Shown piece after piece: positions 42,884 to 51,521 of a stretch of 64,000 nt of DNA (position 1 is the first letter of the stretch; the number at the start of each line of letters is the position of its first letter). The DNA is from Nitrospira sp. (GTDB lineage Bacteria > Nitrospirota > Nitrospiria > Nitrospirales > Nitrospiraceae). The translations under genes were made by a program, and so were the position numbers. Under the pieces are notes generated by a model that was given only the letters and a program-made list of their open reading frames with translations, was not told the DNA's origin and ran no database searches. The stretch spans positions 186,001 through 250,000 of the forward strand of contig JAFEBI010000011.1 of assembly GCA_018242725.1 (NCBI GenBank). The letters are read 5' to 3'.

Positions 42884-43366
42884 TTACCAGATTGGGGCCG
42901 GCACGCGATGAAATTCAGCCACGACAGGAAAGACGAGCGCGGCAAAATCCCAGTAGCGCATGCGGATGGCCGCTGAGTGCGTGCCGCCTTCAAAACAGAT
43001 CTGCTCATCGCTCGTAAGGGATCGATCGACGTAGACCGGTAGTCCGTAGAGTGTCCCAAGCGGCGACATGGCACCCACTTCGCAGTCTGGGAAGAGCCTT
43101 GAGATTTCCTCTTCGGTGGCAAGCCGGATACGACGGGTCCCAAAGACTGTGCGTAGTCGATGGAGGTCGATGTTCCAGCTTGCGGGAAGAACCGCCATGA
43201 TGAAGCGTTTGTTCGCTTTCACGATCACGACTTTCGCCATCTTCTTCTGTGGTACCTGGAGGGCACGAGCCACGTCTGCTGCGTGAAACATCTGTGAATG
43301 AGGTAGGACATCGTAGTGTACATGTTCCCGATCGAGACGAGTTTTGAGTGTCTGAGGGATAGACAT
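42884..43366 (-). CDS. YbaK/EbsC-family aminoacyl-tRNA deacylase, paralog 1
   Basis: 160 residues of the YbaK/ProX editing family, which hydrolyse mischarged aminoacyl-tRNA. Features: AKVVIVKANKRFIMAVLPA with the conserved lysine, and CEVGAMSPLGTLYGLPVYVD with the GxxxPxG-type loop. The ATG at 43366 follows ACAGGAGGTCTTGTC. A 160-residue paralog lies at 48435-48917 with the same gene start region and a shared inverted repeat ~105 bp upstream. The amino acid and tRNA handled are unknown. Confidence 0.87.
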   Translation of the reverse strand: MSIPQTLKTRLDREHVHYDVLPHSQMFHAADVARALQVPQKKMAKVVIVKANKRFIMAVLPASWNIDLHRLRTVFGTRRIRLATEEEISRLFPDCEVGAMSPLGTLYGLPVYVDRSLTSDEQICFEGGTHSAAIRMRYWDFAALVFPVVAEFHRVPAPIW

Positions 43367-43469
43367 GACAAGACCTCCTGTGCTGGATGAACTTCGGAGG
43401 AAGATCATGGGTGGGTGAATAGAACAGTCGACCGGATAGACGCGTGTTGTGGACAGTCCGAAAGGTGTT

Positions 43470-43496
43470 CATGCCTACGACTCCGCGTAGATCATG
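43470..43496. promoter_or_regulatory. Conserved inverted repeat upstream of YbaK paralog 1
   Basis: CATG, then CTACG (43475-43479), six bases, CGTAG (43486-43490), then CATG. The same nested arrangement lies at the same distance (~104-105 bp) before the second YbaK paralog, with a different loop. Preserved arms with a changed loop suggest a protein-binding site or an RNA hairpin in the leader. Confidence 0.55.
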
Positions 43497-43727
43497 CGAT
43501 CCAGTGACTCGCAAATTATAATCTTCTTAATGAGGGCTTATGCAAGACTTTTTGTTGCCAATCCATGCACGGAAAGGTGTCAGGAGTCTTTATGGAGAGT
43601 CGTCTTGCAGCGACGTGGGTTTACATACCATTCCCGTGCCATTCGTAATTCATCGCTGAGAGTGAGGAGATGCATCGTGAGTTTTGTGTCGAGGTCGTCA
43701 CGCAAGTTGTCGGGGCGCCACAGCGGT

Positions 43728-44390
43728 TCAGTTTTCCACACCCACACCGATCACGATGAGCACTGCGTAGTCTTGCTTCATGCAGCCTTCAACCGGAGGC
43801 ATTGCTCCGCCTGATGCAACGGGGAAGGCCGACTGCTTTGCGCTAGCCGGTGAGCACGAACCACCCCCTGTCGCTGGCGTATAGCGCGCGGAACGGCAGG
43901 CCAGGTGCGTCACATCGTAAAGTGTCGCGCCGTGATCGAGCTCCCAGCGTCGGTCGCCATGACCATCGGTTGGATGAATCGTCAGCACGGTCGTCACCTT
44001 GCGAGCTCCCGTGACCAGGTATTTGCCGGAAGGGAGAGGAACGGTTGGTTGCTCCATAATCAAGCCGTGCTCCTCCAGCCACCAGTCTCTCTCGTCAAAC
44101 TTCCAACGCGCCGGGGCAAGGCCGCCAGCCTCTTTCAATGAGTGATAGCGGCTTAGCTTTACGCCTCGAGGCCCTGGGTCCAGTGGCCACAGACCCCACA
44201 ACTGTGCGTTACTCCCCGAAGTCGCACCAGCATCGCCCAATGCGGCGATGTACTGTGTCGGGATGCGCTTGAACTTCGTCTGGTTTCCATCTGCAGCGTG
44301 CACTGCTGGCACCACGACCACGATCGTCAGCAGTAACGCCATTACCAAACATGCGCGGCGGATTCTGATTGTGCTGAGGATTGACATCAT
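43728..44390 (-). CDS. Secreted protein of unknown function (copy 3 of 3, C-terminus frameshifted)
   Basis: 220 residues with a signal peptide (LTIVVVVPAVHAAD). The mature part has KFKRIPTQYIAALGDAGA, LWGLWPLDPGPRG, RWELDHGATLYDVT and several cysteines near the C-terminus. Compared with copy 2, about 22 extra bases after GCMKQDY shift the frame and end the protein early at 43728; the original frame continues open to a TGA at 43580-43582. This copy is otherwise full length. Function unknown. Confidence 0.7.
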   Translation of the reverse strand: MMSILSTIRIRRACLVMALLLTIVVVVPAVHAADGNQTKFKRIPTQYIAALGDAGATSGSNAQLWGLWPLDPGPRGVKLSRYHSLKEAGGLAPARWKFDERDWWLEEHGLIMEQPTVPLPSGKYLVTGARKVTTVLTIHPTDGHGDRRWELDHGATLYDVTHLACRSARYTPATGGGSCSPASAKQSAFPVASGGAMPPVEGCMKQDYAVLIVIGVGVEN

Positions 44391-44696
44391 TGTGCGACGT
44401 TCCTTTCAGGACGGTCCAGCAACAGCCCGATCACTGCTATCTTTTATCAGGGCAGCTGTCTCGATATCCAGAATGAGATTACTTTTGTGATCTGGACTGA
44501 TACTTCCGCAAGGACTTTGTGGAAAGCATGTAAGCAATGTTGTGTCATGGTAGAGGGAATGGGTTCAGCCTCGTCTTCTCCTCATAGGGCTCACAGTTCT
44601 TTCCATTCTTGACAGTTTGCCAAAATGCTATGGTAAGGTGAGTGACTTCGTACAGTCATTTCCGGTCACGCAGGCCTAACTTATAGGAGGGAAACG
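44391..44696. other. Divergent intergenic region before smbP
   Basis: About 305 bases between the leftward secreted protein and rightward smbP. A TTGACA occurs at 44609-44614; possible -10 sequences 14-17 bases downstream (TATGGT or TGGTAA) are poor, so a promoter there is tentative. AGGAGGGAAACG just before 44697 is the smbP ribosome site. Confidence 0.4.
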
Positions 44697-45041
44697 ATGG
44701 TGATCAGCAAAATCTCTCGTGGTGTTCTTATTGTGGGTGCGCTAGGGATGTTGGTGAGTGTTCCAGTGCTCAACGCGCAGCCATCCCCAGCCGGGAACGT
44801 GTTAGATTCCATTGCGCATGCGAAGGAGGCGGTGGAGCATGGCAAACAGGGTCACGCTGATGCCGTAGTGGCCCATGCGGAAAAATCACGGAATCATGCC
44901 GAGCGGGGAGGGAAAAATCCCCATTTGGGCGAAGGGATCAAGCACCTGACTGAAGCCATCGAGCACGGAAAGGCGGGCCACGCCGACGTCGCCACGCAAC
45001 ATGCCGAAGCAGCTCTGACACATTTGAACGAGGCGAAGTAA
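44697..45041 (+). CDS. smbP: SmbP-like small metal-binding protein
   Basis: 114 residues with a signal peptide ending VLNAQP. The mature protein is a helical, histidine-rich repeat: AHAKEAVEHGKQGHADAVV, then HLTEAIEHGKAGHADVAT and HAEAALTHL, matching the heptad-like repeats of SmbP, a periplasmic copper-binding protein first described in Nitrosomonas. Probable role is binding of copper or other divalent metals in the periplasm. It has its own ribosome site and a terminator after it, so it is a single-gene unit. Confidence 0.88.
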   Translation: MVISKISRGVLIVGALGMLVSVPVLNAQPSPAGNVLDSIAHAKEAVEHGKQGHADAVVAHAEKSRNHAERGGKNPHLGEGIKHLTEAIEHGKAGHADVATQHAEAALTHLNEAK

Positions 45042-45335
45042 GCGTCCACAACGCCGGTCATGGTGAGTTGGGATGAACGGGCAGGGGAGCAGTCCTCTGC
45101 CCGTTTCTGTTTGAGGAGGATTGTGGCGCAGGCGCGATGAGGTGGATTCCAGCTCGGTTATTGTTGGGAGGAATCATTCAGCAACGCATTGTCGTTGGGG
45201 GAACAGGCATGATTAGGGTGGTGGATGGTGAAGCTGAGCGGTGTTTCCTTACAGGAGAGGGTGGGCGTACCATTTTTCAGGGTTCTGCGATAGGGTTTCG
45301 ATCACGCACCTCATCTTTAACAAAAGGAACCGAAC
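45042..45335. other. Spacer between smbP and lipase
   Basis: About 290 bases. It contains the smbP terminator (45076-45110) and then DNA with only a weak short frame. A stretch near 45243 (TGTTTCCTTACAGGAG) faintly resembles part of the repeat at 18921. Nothing else seen. Confidence 0.4.
45076..45110 (+). terminator. Rho-independent terminator after smbP
   Basis: AACGGGCAG (from 45076) pairs with CTGCCCGTT, with further pairs inside, and is followed by TTTCTGTTT. It begins 35 bp after the smbP stop. Confidence 0.8.
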
Positions 45336-46217
45336 ATGAGGCAGATTGAAAAACGAGGCCGAACCTTCGACGCCTTATTCAATCCAAAACACTACGCGCC
45401 GTTTTCTGGTATTGGTGATGCTGACAAGTTTCAAGCGGTGTGGCGAAACCATTCCGATTATGTCTTTGCGAACATGGCGCATGCCGCATATGTCGATGAT
45501 GATTGTAATCAGGTACTGTTCGCAAAATTAGGGGTGGGAGTTAAGTCCTACGCAAGTAGGCCAAATTCTTTCGGCATCATCAGAGGCCGACAGGCGATAT
45601 TGGTGCATTGGGACAGGGTTGCGGTCTTGTCATTTCGTGGCACAGAAGGGACGGAACAGCTCGCCATTCGAACTCCGGAATTTTTACAGAAGGTTGCAGA
45701 AGTTGTCGGCTTCGAATTGCCAGAGCAACTGAACACGTTTTTGGCGACGGACATTCTTGATGATCTGACTTTCCTCAAAATCCCGTACAATGGCGCCGAG
45801 GTTCACGGAGGCTTTCTTGCCGCGACGACGGAGTTGTGGCCTAAGATTGAAGCCGATCTGAAGTCATCGCCAATCGCAGATTGTGCGGAATTCTATGTCA
45901 CTGGGCATAGCCTGGGGGCGGCCATGGCTCTTATTGCTGGGATGACCCACCAATTTAACCGTATTGTGACCTTTGGGGAGCCGCGTGTGGGAAGAAATCT
46001 CGACAAGAACGGCCTCGCCGCCTCAACCCCCCACATTCGCTATGTCAATGGCCGTGATCCTGTGACGTCAATTGTACCGACCGTGCCTCCGTTCTCCTTT
46101 GAACATCATGGTGAAGAGCGGTGCATTTCAGATTCGAAGAATACTGACGACAATCGGCTCTTTGATCATTCGATCATTAACTATGCGCAGATTCTCGGGG
46201 ATGGAGTGATAGGGTAG
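45336..46217 (+). CDS. Class 3 lipase-fold hydrolase
   Basis: 293 residues, no signal peptide. AVLSFRGTEGTEQ (oxyanion strand), then YVTGHSLGAAMALIAG with the nucleophile Ser192, YVNGRDPVTSIVP with the acid Asp and DHSIINYAQ with the likely His make a complete class 3 triacylglycerol-lipase triad. AAAGGAACCGAAC precedes the ATG. Substrate unknown; cytoplasmic location is implied by the missing leader unless a non-classical route is used. Confidence 0.88.
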   Translation: MRQIEKRGRTFDALFNPKHYAPFSGIGDADKFQAVWRNHSDYVFANMAHAAYVDDDCNQVLFAKLGVGVKSYASRPNSFGIIRGRQAILVHWDRVAVLSFRGTEGTEQLAIRTPEFLQKVAEVVGFELPEQLNTFLATDILDDLTFLKIPYNGAEVHGGFLAATTELWPKIEADLKSSPIADCAEFYVTGHSLGAAMALIAGMTHQFNRIVTFGEPRVGRNLDKNGLAASTPHIRYVNGRDPVTSIVPTVPPFSFEHHGEERCISDSKNTDDNRLFDHSIINYAQILGDGVIG

Positions 46218-46393
46218 AGGCGACTGGAACGCCTGAAACGGGCGAGACTCTCTTCCTGTTGCAATGTCTTCACGATAGATTCATATATGGATTTGGAGCA
46301 AGGTTGCGGGACCACGCATTTCTTTGCAACCGGGGAGCAGGTCTCCCTGGGATGAATGCGAATAGTTCAGAGCTGGGTGGAGGAGAACAAACT

Positions 46394-47002
46394 ATGCGAG
46401 TGATTGTGGTCGGAGGAGTCGGCACGATTGGATCAGCCGTGGTGGTCGCGTTGTCGGTTCGGCATGAGGTGGTCGTCGTTGGACGGAAATCAGGAACTGT
46501 GCATGTGGATCTAGCCTCGCCCGATTCGATCCGCGCGATGTTTCAGTCGGTGGGAAAAATTGATGCCGTGGTCAGCGCGGCAGGGCAGGCGAAGTTCGGA
46601 AGTCTCGATGAGCTGATCGATGCGGACTATCTGTTTAGTTTCTCAAACAAGCTGATGGGGCAAGCCAATCTCGTGCGGATTGGCCAGCAGTTCATCGCCG
46701 ACCGCGGATCATTTACGCTCACGAGCGGTGTGTTGAGTCAGGAGCCGATCAAGGGGAGTGCTTCCATCAGCATGGTGAATGCTGGCCTGGAAGGTTTTGT
46801 CCGGGCGGCCGCGCTGGAATTATCGCGTGGGATGCGAGTCAATGTCGTGAGTCCACCTTGGGTGACGGAAACGCTTGTTTCGCGAAAAATGGATCCATCG
46901 CAGGGCATGCCCGCTGCGCGTGTGGCGCAAGCCTACCTCGCAAGCGTCGAAGGCTCAATGACAGGACAGACGCTTGATCCGCGAAGCCTCCCAAATACAT
47001 AA
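46394..47002 (+). CDS. Atypical short-chain dehydrogenase/reductase
   Basis: 202 residues. The Rossmann start MRVIVVGGVGTIGSAVVVAL has a G-x5-G-style dinucleotide loop, and VVSAAGQAKFG matches the NNAG region. The active-site tyrosine and lysine (YxxxK) are missing: the segment reads ASISMVNAGLEGF. Other SDRs with this exact change exist, so it may bind a cofactor without classic catalysis. The ATG at 46394 follows GGAGGAGAAC; an earlier start at 46259 is rejected. Confidence 0.82.
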   Translation: MRVIVVGGVGTIGSAVVVALSVRHEVVVVGRKSGTVHVDLASPDSIRAMFQSVGKIDAVVSAAGQAKFGSLDELIDADYLFSFSNKLMGQANLVRIGQQFIADRGSFTLTSGVLSQEPIKGSASISMVNAGLEGFVRAAALELSRGMRVNVVSPPWVTETLVSRKMDPSQGMPAARVAQAYLASVEGSMTGQTLDPRSLPNT

Positions 47003-47033
47003 ATTCCATCAGTAAACAGTGGGTGAGGAGTGC

Positions 47034-47261
47034 ATGGTTGACCGTTCAAACGCTGGAGGTCCCAATCTGTTTTCAGCCGAATCCCGTCGGGCGTTTTATG
47101 AAGCCCATCCATCCATAGCGCTGTTCATGCTCCTAGTCGTGTTGGCTGCGCCGTTTGCGGGACTCTATGTAGCGGGGCTGCTAGGCGTGGTGGTCGGTGT
47201 GTTGGTTTCTGCTGCAGCCTATGTCCTGACACCTTGTCTCTGGAAGTGGATCGGCGGCTGA
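47034..47261 (+). CDS. Small membrane protein
   Basis: 75 residues from the ATG at 47034 (GTGAGGAGTGC upstream). A polar first third is followed by two close hydrophobic segments (ALFMLLVVLAAPFAGLYVAG and a second to ~65). It follows the SDR by 31 bp and may share its transcript. Function unknown. Confidence 0.65.
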   Translation: MVDRSNAGGPNLFSAESRRAFYEAHPSIALFMLLVVLAAPFAGLYVAGLLGVVVGVLVSAAAYVLTPCLWKWIGG

Positions 47262-47279
47262 CTCATCGAGTCAGCCGCC
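47253..47279. terminator. Bidirectional terminator hairpin
   Basis: A perfect 12-bp stem, GGCGGCTGACTC (47253-47264) with GAGTCAGCCGCC (47268-47279) and a 3-base loop, lies at the junction of two convergent genes and includes the stop codon of the small membrane protein. There is only a weak T-run. Confidence 0.7.
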
Positions 47280-47291
47280 GTCTTGAGTTGA

Positions 47292-48323
47292 TCAGTGTTG
47301 CTGGATGGCTGATAAGAGCCACTGACCATCACGCACACGCATGAAGGTCCAGACTTCGATGGATTCAGTGACAGTGTCTTCGCTTCCCTCAACCAGATAG
47401 CCAGGCTCTCCACGTGGGATCGTCGTAGAGACGGTATAGTCACGGGCATTCCAGCGGAGGTCCACTGTCGCATAGTCGGTCGTGTCCTCCGACCAGGCCT
47501 CTCGCACATCGCCCTTGAGCAATACCACATCTTCCACATGATTCCGGACTCCTCGGCTGTGGTCCTCGGCCAACGCCGTGCTGAAATAGCTCAGCATTTC
47601 GGGTGTCAGATGCGATCGTAGGGCGGGCACATCTTGCGCGCTCCAGGCTGTTTGGATGTCGTTGAGCAATTGCTGAAAGGTGGATTTATCTTCTGCGGTC
47701 ACACTGTAAGCCTTCATGTCTTGCACATCCGTCGTGCTATTAGCCGAGACGTCGAGAAGGCTCCCGCGAGTTGCCGTGCTACGTGAGAGTCCTGTAAAGA
47801 CAGGCTCTGGTGTCTGCTTGGATCTTCTGAAGAAATAAAATGCGCCCGCTCCGAGAGCCATCAGGAGGAGGATGAACCCAAAGGAGTTGCCTGATGTCGA
47901 TGTTGGTGCTGAGCCGGATCCCGACTCTGTGTCCGTTGTTTTGGCGCTGCTTTCTGTTGCACCGAAGAGCATATGGCCGAGCCATGTTCCGGCCAGCCCA
48001 CCGGCGATCCCGGCAAGCAAGGGATTGCGCTGAAACCAGGAAGGGGATGTGGCCGGGGTAGGCTGAGTCATTGGGTTATTCGCCGCTTGATGCGGTGGTG
48101 GTGTCGTCGAAGGTCTGGGGGCGGTGGATTGCTCGATGGGCTTGGCGCCGTTCTCCTGATAGGTCCGTGATCCACGGCTACCAAAACCCATTGATGAGTT
48201 TCCGCCACGTGCCCCGCTCGAAAAGCCTCCACCTCCCCCTCGCGCCTTGGCGAATGAGAGGGTCGGTAGACCAATAAGTGAGGCGACGATGCAGACGGCT
48301 ATAAACTTTGAACTGGTTTGCAT
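47292..48323 (-). CDS. Tim44-like domain membrane protein
   Basis: 343 residues. A signal sequence or first helix (~5-24), then a glycine-rich stretch (RGGGGGFSSGARGG), a proline-rich linker, a helix near 105-120 with GGLAGTWLGHMLFG, and another at ~148-165. The C-terminal ~150 residues form a Tim44/NTF2-like domain, including FQQLLNDIQTAWSAQD and a final VRDGQWLLSAIQQ. The ATG at 48323 follows GAAAGGACATCT. Such bacterial proteins are membrane-bound with unknown function. Confidence 0.82.
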   Translation of the reverse strand: MQTSSKFIAVCIVASLIGLPTLSFAKARGGGGGFSSGARGGNSSMGFGSRGSRTYQENGAKPIEQSTAPRPSTTPPPHQAANNPMTQPTPATSPSWFQRNPLLAGIAGGLAGTWLGHMLFGATESSAKTTDTESGSGSAPTSTSGNSFGFILLLMALGAGAFYFFRRSKQTPEPVFTGLSRSTATRGSLLDVSANSTTDVQDMKAYSVTAEDKSTFQQLLNDIQTAWSAQDVPALRSHLTPEMLSYFSTALAEDHSRGVRNHVEDVVLLKGDVREAWSEDTTDYATVDLRWNARDYTVSTTIPRGEPGYLVEGSEDTVTESIEVWTFMRVRDGQWLLSAIQQH

Positions 48324-48434
48324 AGATGTCCTTTCGCAAGAGGGTGGCATGTTCTGACAGGCCGAACCCTATCCTAGCAGTTTTAGGAGAAGAAAACCGG
48401 ATATTTGAGCTGTGACTCGACGGGATCCTGAATT

Positions 48435-48917
48435 TCAACAGGTTGCTGTCGGCGGCTGGTTGAACTCGGCGATTGTTGGAAACACGAGTGCCGCAAAATC
48501 CCAATAGCGCATCCGAATCGCTTCTGAATGAGTCCCTGCCTCGAAAAGGATCTCCTCGTCCCTGATGAGCGACCGGTCGACATAGACAGGAAGGCCGTAG
48601 AGGGTGCCGAGCGGCGGCATTGCCCCGACTTCGCAGTCAGGGAAGAGCTGTGCCAGTTCCTCCTCGGTTGCAAGGCGGACGCGGTGGGTTCCGAAAATCC
48701 CTCGCAGGCGTTGGAAATCGATCTTTGTCGTGGCCGGCAAGACCATGGTGACGAATCGCTCCTGTACTTTCACGATGACCACCTTGGCCATGGATTGTTC
48801 AGGAAGATGGAGTGTCTCAGCGACCGCGCGAGCACGATCTGTTTGGGAGTGGGCCAAGATGTCGTAGTGGATATGTTCGCGATCAAGGCGCGACTTCAAA
48901 GTGCGTGGAATGGGCAT
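48435..48917 (-). CDS. YbaK/EbsC-family aminoacyl-tRNA deacylase, paralog 2
   Basis: 160 residues, the same length as paralog 1 (42884-43366) and alike across the whole protein: RLDREHIHYDILAHSQ, AKVVIVKVQERFVTMVLPA, CEVGAMPPLGTLYGLPVYVD, IRMRYWDFAALVFP. ATG follows ACAGGAGGTAGAGCC. The two genes have drifted apart but keep all conserved blocks, so both are likely active, perhaps on different mischarged tRNAs or inducible in different ways. Confidence 0.88.
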   Translation of the reverse strand: MPIPRTLKSRLDREHIHYDILAHSQTDRARAVAETLHLPEQSMAKVVIVKVQERFVTMVLPATTKIDFQRLRGIFGTHRVRLATEEELAQLFPDCEVGAMPPLGTLYGLPVYVDRSLIRDEEILFEAGTHSEAIRMRYWDFAALVFPTIAEFNQPPTATC

Positions 48918-49021
48918 GGCTCTACCTCCTGTGGTGGCCGATCTCCAGATGGAAATCGCTGGTGGGTAATACGGACGAGGAAACTACAGGAAGATAACGA
49001 ACTGATCGTTGAGATCTTCTT

Positions 49022-49048
49022 CATGACTACGGCCCCACGTAGCTCATG
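49022..49048. promoter_or_regulatory. Conserved inverted repeat upstream of YbaK paralog 2
   Basis: CATG (49022-49025), CTACG (49027-49031), loop GCCCCA, CGTAG (49038-49042), CATG (49045-49048). Arms match those at 43470-43496 while the loop differs; both lie ~105 bp before their gene. Confidence 0.55.
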
Positions 49049-49185
49049 ACGACCGGCAGATATAAGTCGAGTATAGTCCTTTTAGCGGTTTTAGCAAATC
49101 TTCTGCAGGCCGATTGAGCCACCCTTCTCCCAGCGTGTGGTCACTCGGAGTGAAAGGAGGTTCTGTCTGGTGGCCTGCTACGAGT

Positions 49186-50586
49186 TTACTGAGAGAGGGG
49201 ATGGTGCAGCCGGTTGAGCCCGTCCAGGGCTGCGGTACGATAGCACTCGGCCATGGTGGGGTAATTGAAGACGTTATGGATGAAGTACTCGACCGTTCCT
49301 TCGTAGGTGAGGACCGATTGACCGATGTGAATTAACTCCGTCGCTCCGGCTCCGATGATGTGAACGCCCAGCAACGCGTGCGTTTTGCGGTGAAAGATCA
49401 CCTTTAAGAGACCGTGGAGATCGCCGCTGATATGGCCGCGCGCCATTTCTCGGAAAAAGGCTCTGCCGGTAGCGTATGGAACATTGGCGGTGGCGAGCTC
49501 CTCCTCATTCAAGCCCACCATCGAGACCTCAGGAATGCTGTAGATCCCATACGGAATCACTTTGGTTTTGTGTGTGTCAGGGAGCTGAAACGCATGGCAG
49601 GTTGCGCGTCGTCCCTGTTCCATTGCGGTGGCGGCAAGCGCGGGAAACCCAATCACATCACCCACGGCATAGATGTGGGGGATGGCTGTTTGGTAGTGGG
49701 CATTGACGGACAATAGTCCTTGCTGGTCTGTAGTGAGGCCGATTGTTCCAAGATTCAGCGCTTCGATGTTGCCGATTCGTCCCATCGTATAGAGCAACAT
49801 ATCAGCGGTGACGGTCTCTCCACTTTGAAGGTGAACTGTCGGGCGACCGCTGTGGTTGACGGATATATTCAGATATTCCTGCCCGAGTCGCATCGTGACC
49901 CCGTTGTACTGCATCTGATCCTCAAGAGCCTGCGCGATTTCCAGGTCCAAGAACCGCAACATCTGCGTCCGCCGATCGATCATGGTGACGTTGATTCCGA
50001 ACGCAGCCAACATTGAGGCGTATTCGGCTCCGATGACGCCCCCTCCGATCACGATAATGCTGGTCGGGTTCATGGTCGTGCGGAGGAAGGAATCAGAGTC
50101 GCAAATGATCAGATCGTCAAACGGAACTTCCAAAGGACGGCGTGGTCGTGAGCCTGTGGCCAGTACAATGGTAGTGGCCTGGACCTGCTCAATAGACCCA
50201 TCCGATCGCGTCACGTTCAGGGTATGTGGGTCGAGAAAAGCAGCTGTACCTGGAATGATGTTGATATGGTTGCGTTGTAATTGATGAGTGATCACACCGA
50301 CTTCGGTCGCGATGACCTGATCCTTGCGGGTCATCAAGTCGGGGAGGGTCAGTTGTCTGGTGAGTGCTGCGCCCAACTGGGCCAGCCCTCGCCGATGTAA
50401 GCCATGTATGTACTCAACGGTATCTTTGAAAGTTTTGCTGGGCAACGTGCCGGTATTGAGCGAGGCGCCGCCAAGTTGCCGGGCCTTCTCAATGATGGCC
50501 ACGCGCTTGGACAGTTTCGCCGATTGGACCGCTGCTTTCTGACCGGCTGGTCCACTCCCGACGACCACCATGTCATAGAAATGCAT
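49186..50586 (-). CDS. sthA: Soluble pyridine nucleotide transhydrogenase
   Basis: 466 residues from the ATG at 50586, exactly the length of E. coli SthA. FAD-binding start MVVVGSGPAGQKAA, then GGASLNTGTLPSK, where the redox-active cysteine pair of lipoamide dehydrogenase relatives is absent, as expected for SthA. An NAD(P)-binding IIVIGGGVIGAEYASMLA near 175 and IYAVGDVIGFPALA near 300 complete the fold. It transfers hydride between NADPH and NAD. A longer frame from 50655 has no homology. It is a single-gene unit. Confidence 0.92.
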   Translation of the reverse strand: MHFYDMVVVGSGPAGQKAAVQSAKLSKRVAIIEKARQLGGASLNTGTLPSKTFKDTVEYIHGLHRRGLAQLGAALTRQLTLPDLMTRKDQVIATEVGVITHQLQRNHINIIPGTAAFLDPHTLNVTRSDGSIEQVQATTIVLATGSRPRRPLEVPFDDLIICDSDSFLRTTMNPTSIIVIGGGVIGAEYASMLAAFGINVTMIDRRTQMLRFLDLEIAQALEDQMQYNGVTMRLGQEYLNISVNHSGRPTVHLQSGETVTADMLLYTMGRIGNIEALNLGTIGLTTDQQGLLSVNAHYQTAIPHIYAVGDVIGFPALAATAMEQGRRATCHAFQLPDTHKTKVIPYGIYSIPEVSMVGLNEEELATANVPYATGRAFFREMARGHISGDLHGLLKVIFHRKTHALLGVHIIGAGATELIHIGQSVLTYEGTVEYFIHNVFNYPTMAECYRTAALDGLNRLHHPLSQ

Positions 50587-50855
50587 AGAGAGGGACCTGT
50601 ATTGGTTCTGCGAGTGTGGTGTAGGTACGATATCGTGGACGCTTGTTTCCGCCAAGAAAATAGAAGATGTATGGATCCGGTCTCTGAACGATCATTTCAC
50701 AAAGTTGACCCCAAGGGCGGACCTCATTTCCTGTTTCTGATTTGCACCAGTTGTTGTGAACCTCTTACAATGAGCCTCAAACGTCGGCTACTCATTTAAA
50801 GTCCGGGTCTCTACGGAATATATCGTTCATGTCTGCCATTCGACAGGAGGAGAGC

Positions 50856-51422
50856 ATGGAAGCGGATGCGGTCAAACAACTTGGGCCATTGGCGGTCTTA
50901 GCGGGTGTCTGGGAGGGAGACAAGGGTGCTGATGAAGCGCCATCAGATGATCGCGGGACGGAGCAGAATAAGTTTCGCGAGAGGGTCACATTCGTCTCGA
51001 TTGGTGCGGTGCGCAATCATGAACAGGTGTTGTACGGTTTACGCTACGCGAGGATTGTGCATCGCCTCGGAGAGGCTGATCCGTTTCATGAGGAGGTCGG
51101 GTACTGGTTGTGGGATCCTGGTGAACGGCAGGTGCTGCGCTGTTTCATTGTGCCACGTGGTGTGTCCGTCATGGCTGGCGGCACGGTGGAGCCGACAGCC
51201 ACATCCTTTACACTTGTGGCGGAAGGCGGATCGGAGACCTATGGGATCTGTTCGAATCGGTTTCTCAATAGGGAGTTCAAGACGGTACGCTATGAACTGA
51301 CGGTGACGATTCTTGATCGGAATCGATTTCACTATAAGGAGGATACACAACTCCGTATGCCGGCTCGTCCGGATCTCTTCCACCACACGGATGAGAATAC
51401 GCTCATGCGTGTTTCGGCATAG
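50856..51422 (+). CDS. Nitrobindin-like haem-binding beta-barrel protein
   Basis: 188 residues of the FABP-like/THAP4-type family. The N-terminal LGPLAVLAGVWEGDKG is the family hallmark, and the barrel ends near LTVTILDRNRFHYKEDTQL. Relatives bind ferric haem and react with NO or peroxynitrite. The sequence includes histidines that could be the proximal ligand (HHTDEN region), but I cannot place it with certainty. AGGAGGAGAGC precedes the ATG at 50856. A role against nitrosative stress would fit a nitrogen-cycling host. Confidence 0.78.
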   Translation: MEADAVKQLGPLAVLAGVWEGDKGADEAPSDDRGTEQNKFRERVTFVSIGAVRNHEQVLYGLRYARIVHRLGEADPFHEEVGYWLWDPGERQVLRCFIVPRGVSVMAGGTVEPTATSFTLVAEGGSETYGICSNRFLNREFKTVRYELTVTILDRNRFHYKEDTQLRMPARPDLFHHTDENTLMRVSA

Positions 51423-51521
51423 CGTATTCACCAAGGTATGCATAGTACCTCAATCTATAGTGTTGCAGTGTGACTTGCAGACCTCTTGAATCGAGGTCTG
51501 GCAGATTGTATGGTGAGGTAT

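Noticed and set aside
45137-45349. Possible 70-residue protein before the lipase gene
   Set aside because: No good ribosome site, overlaps the lipase start and has unnatural composition.
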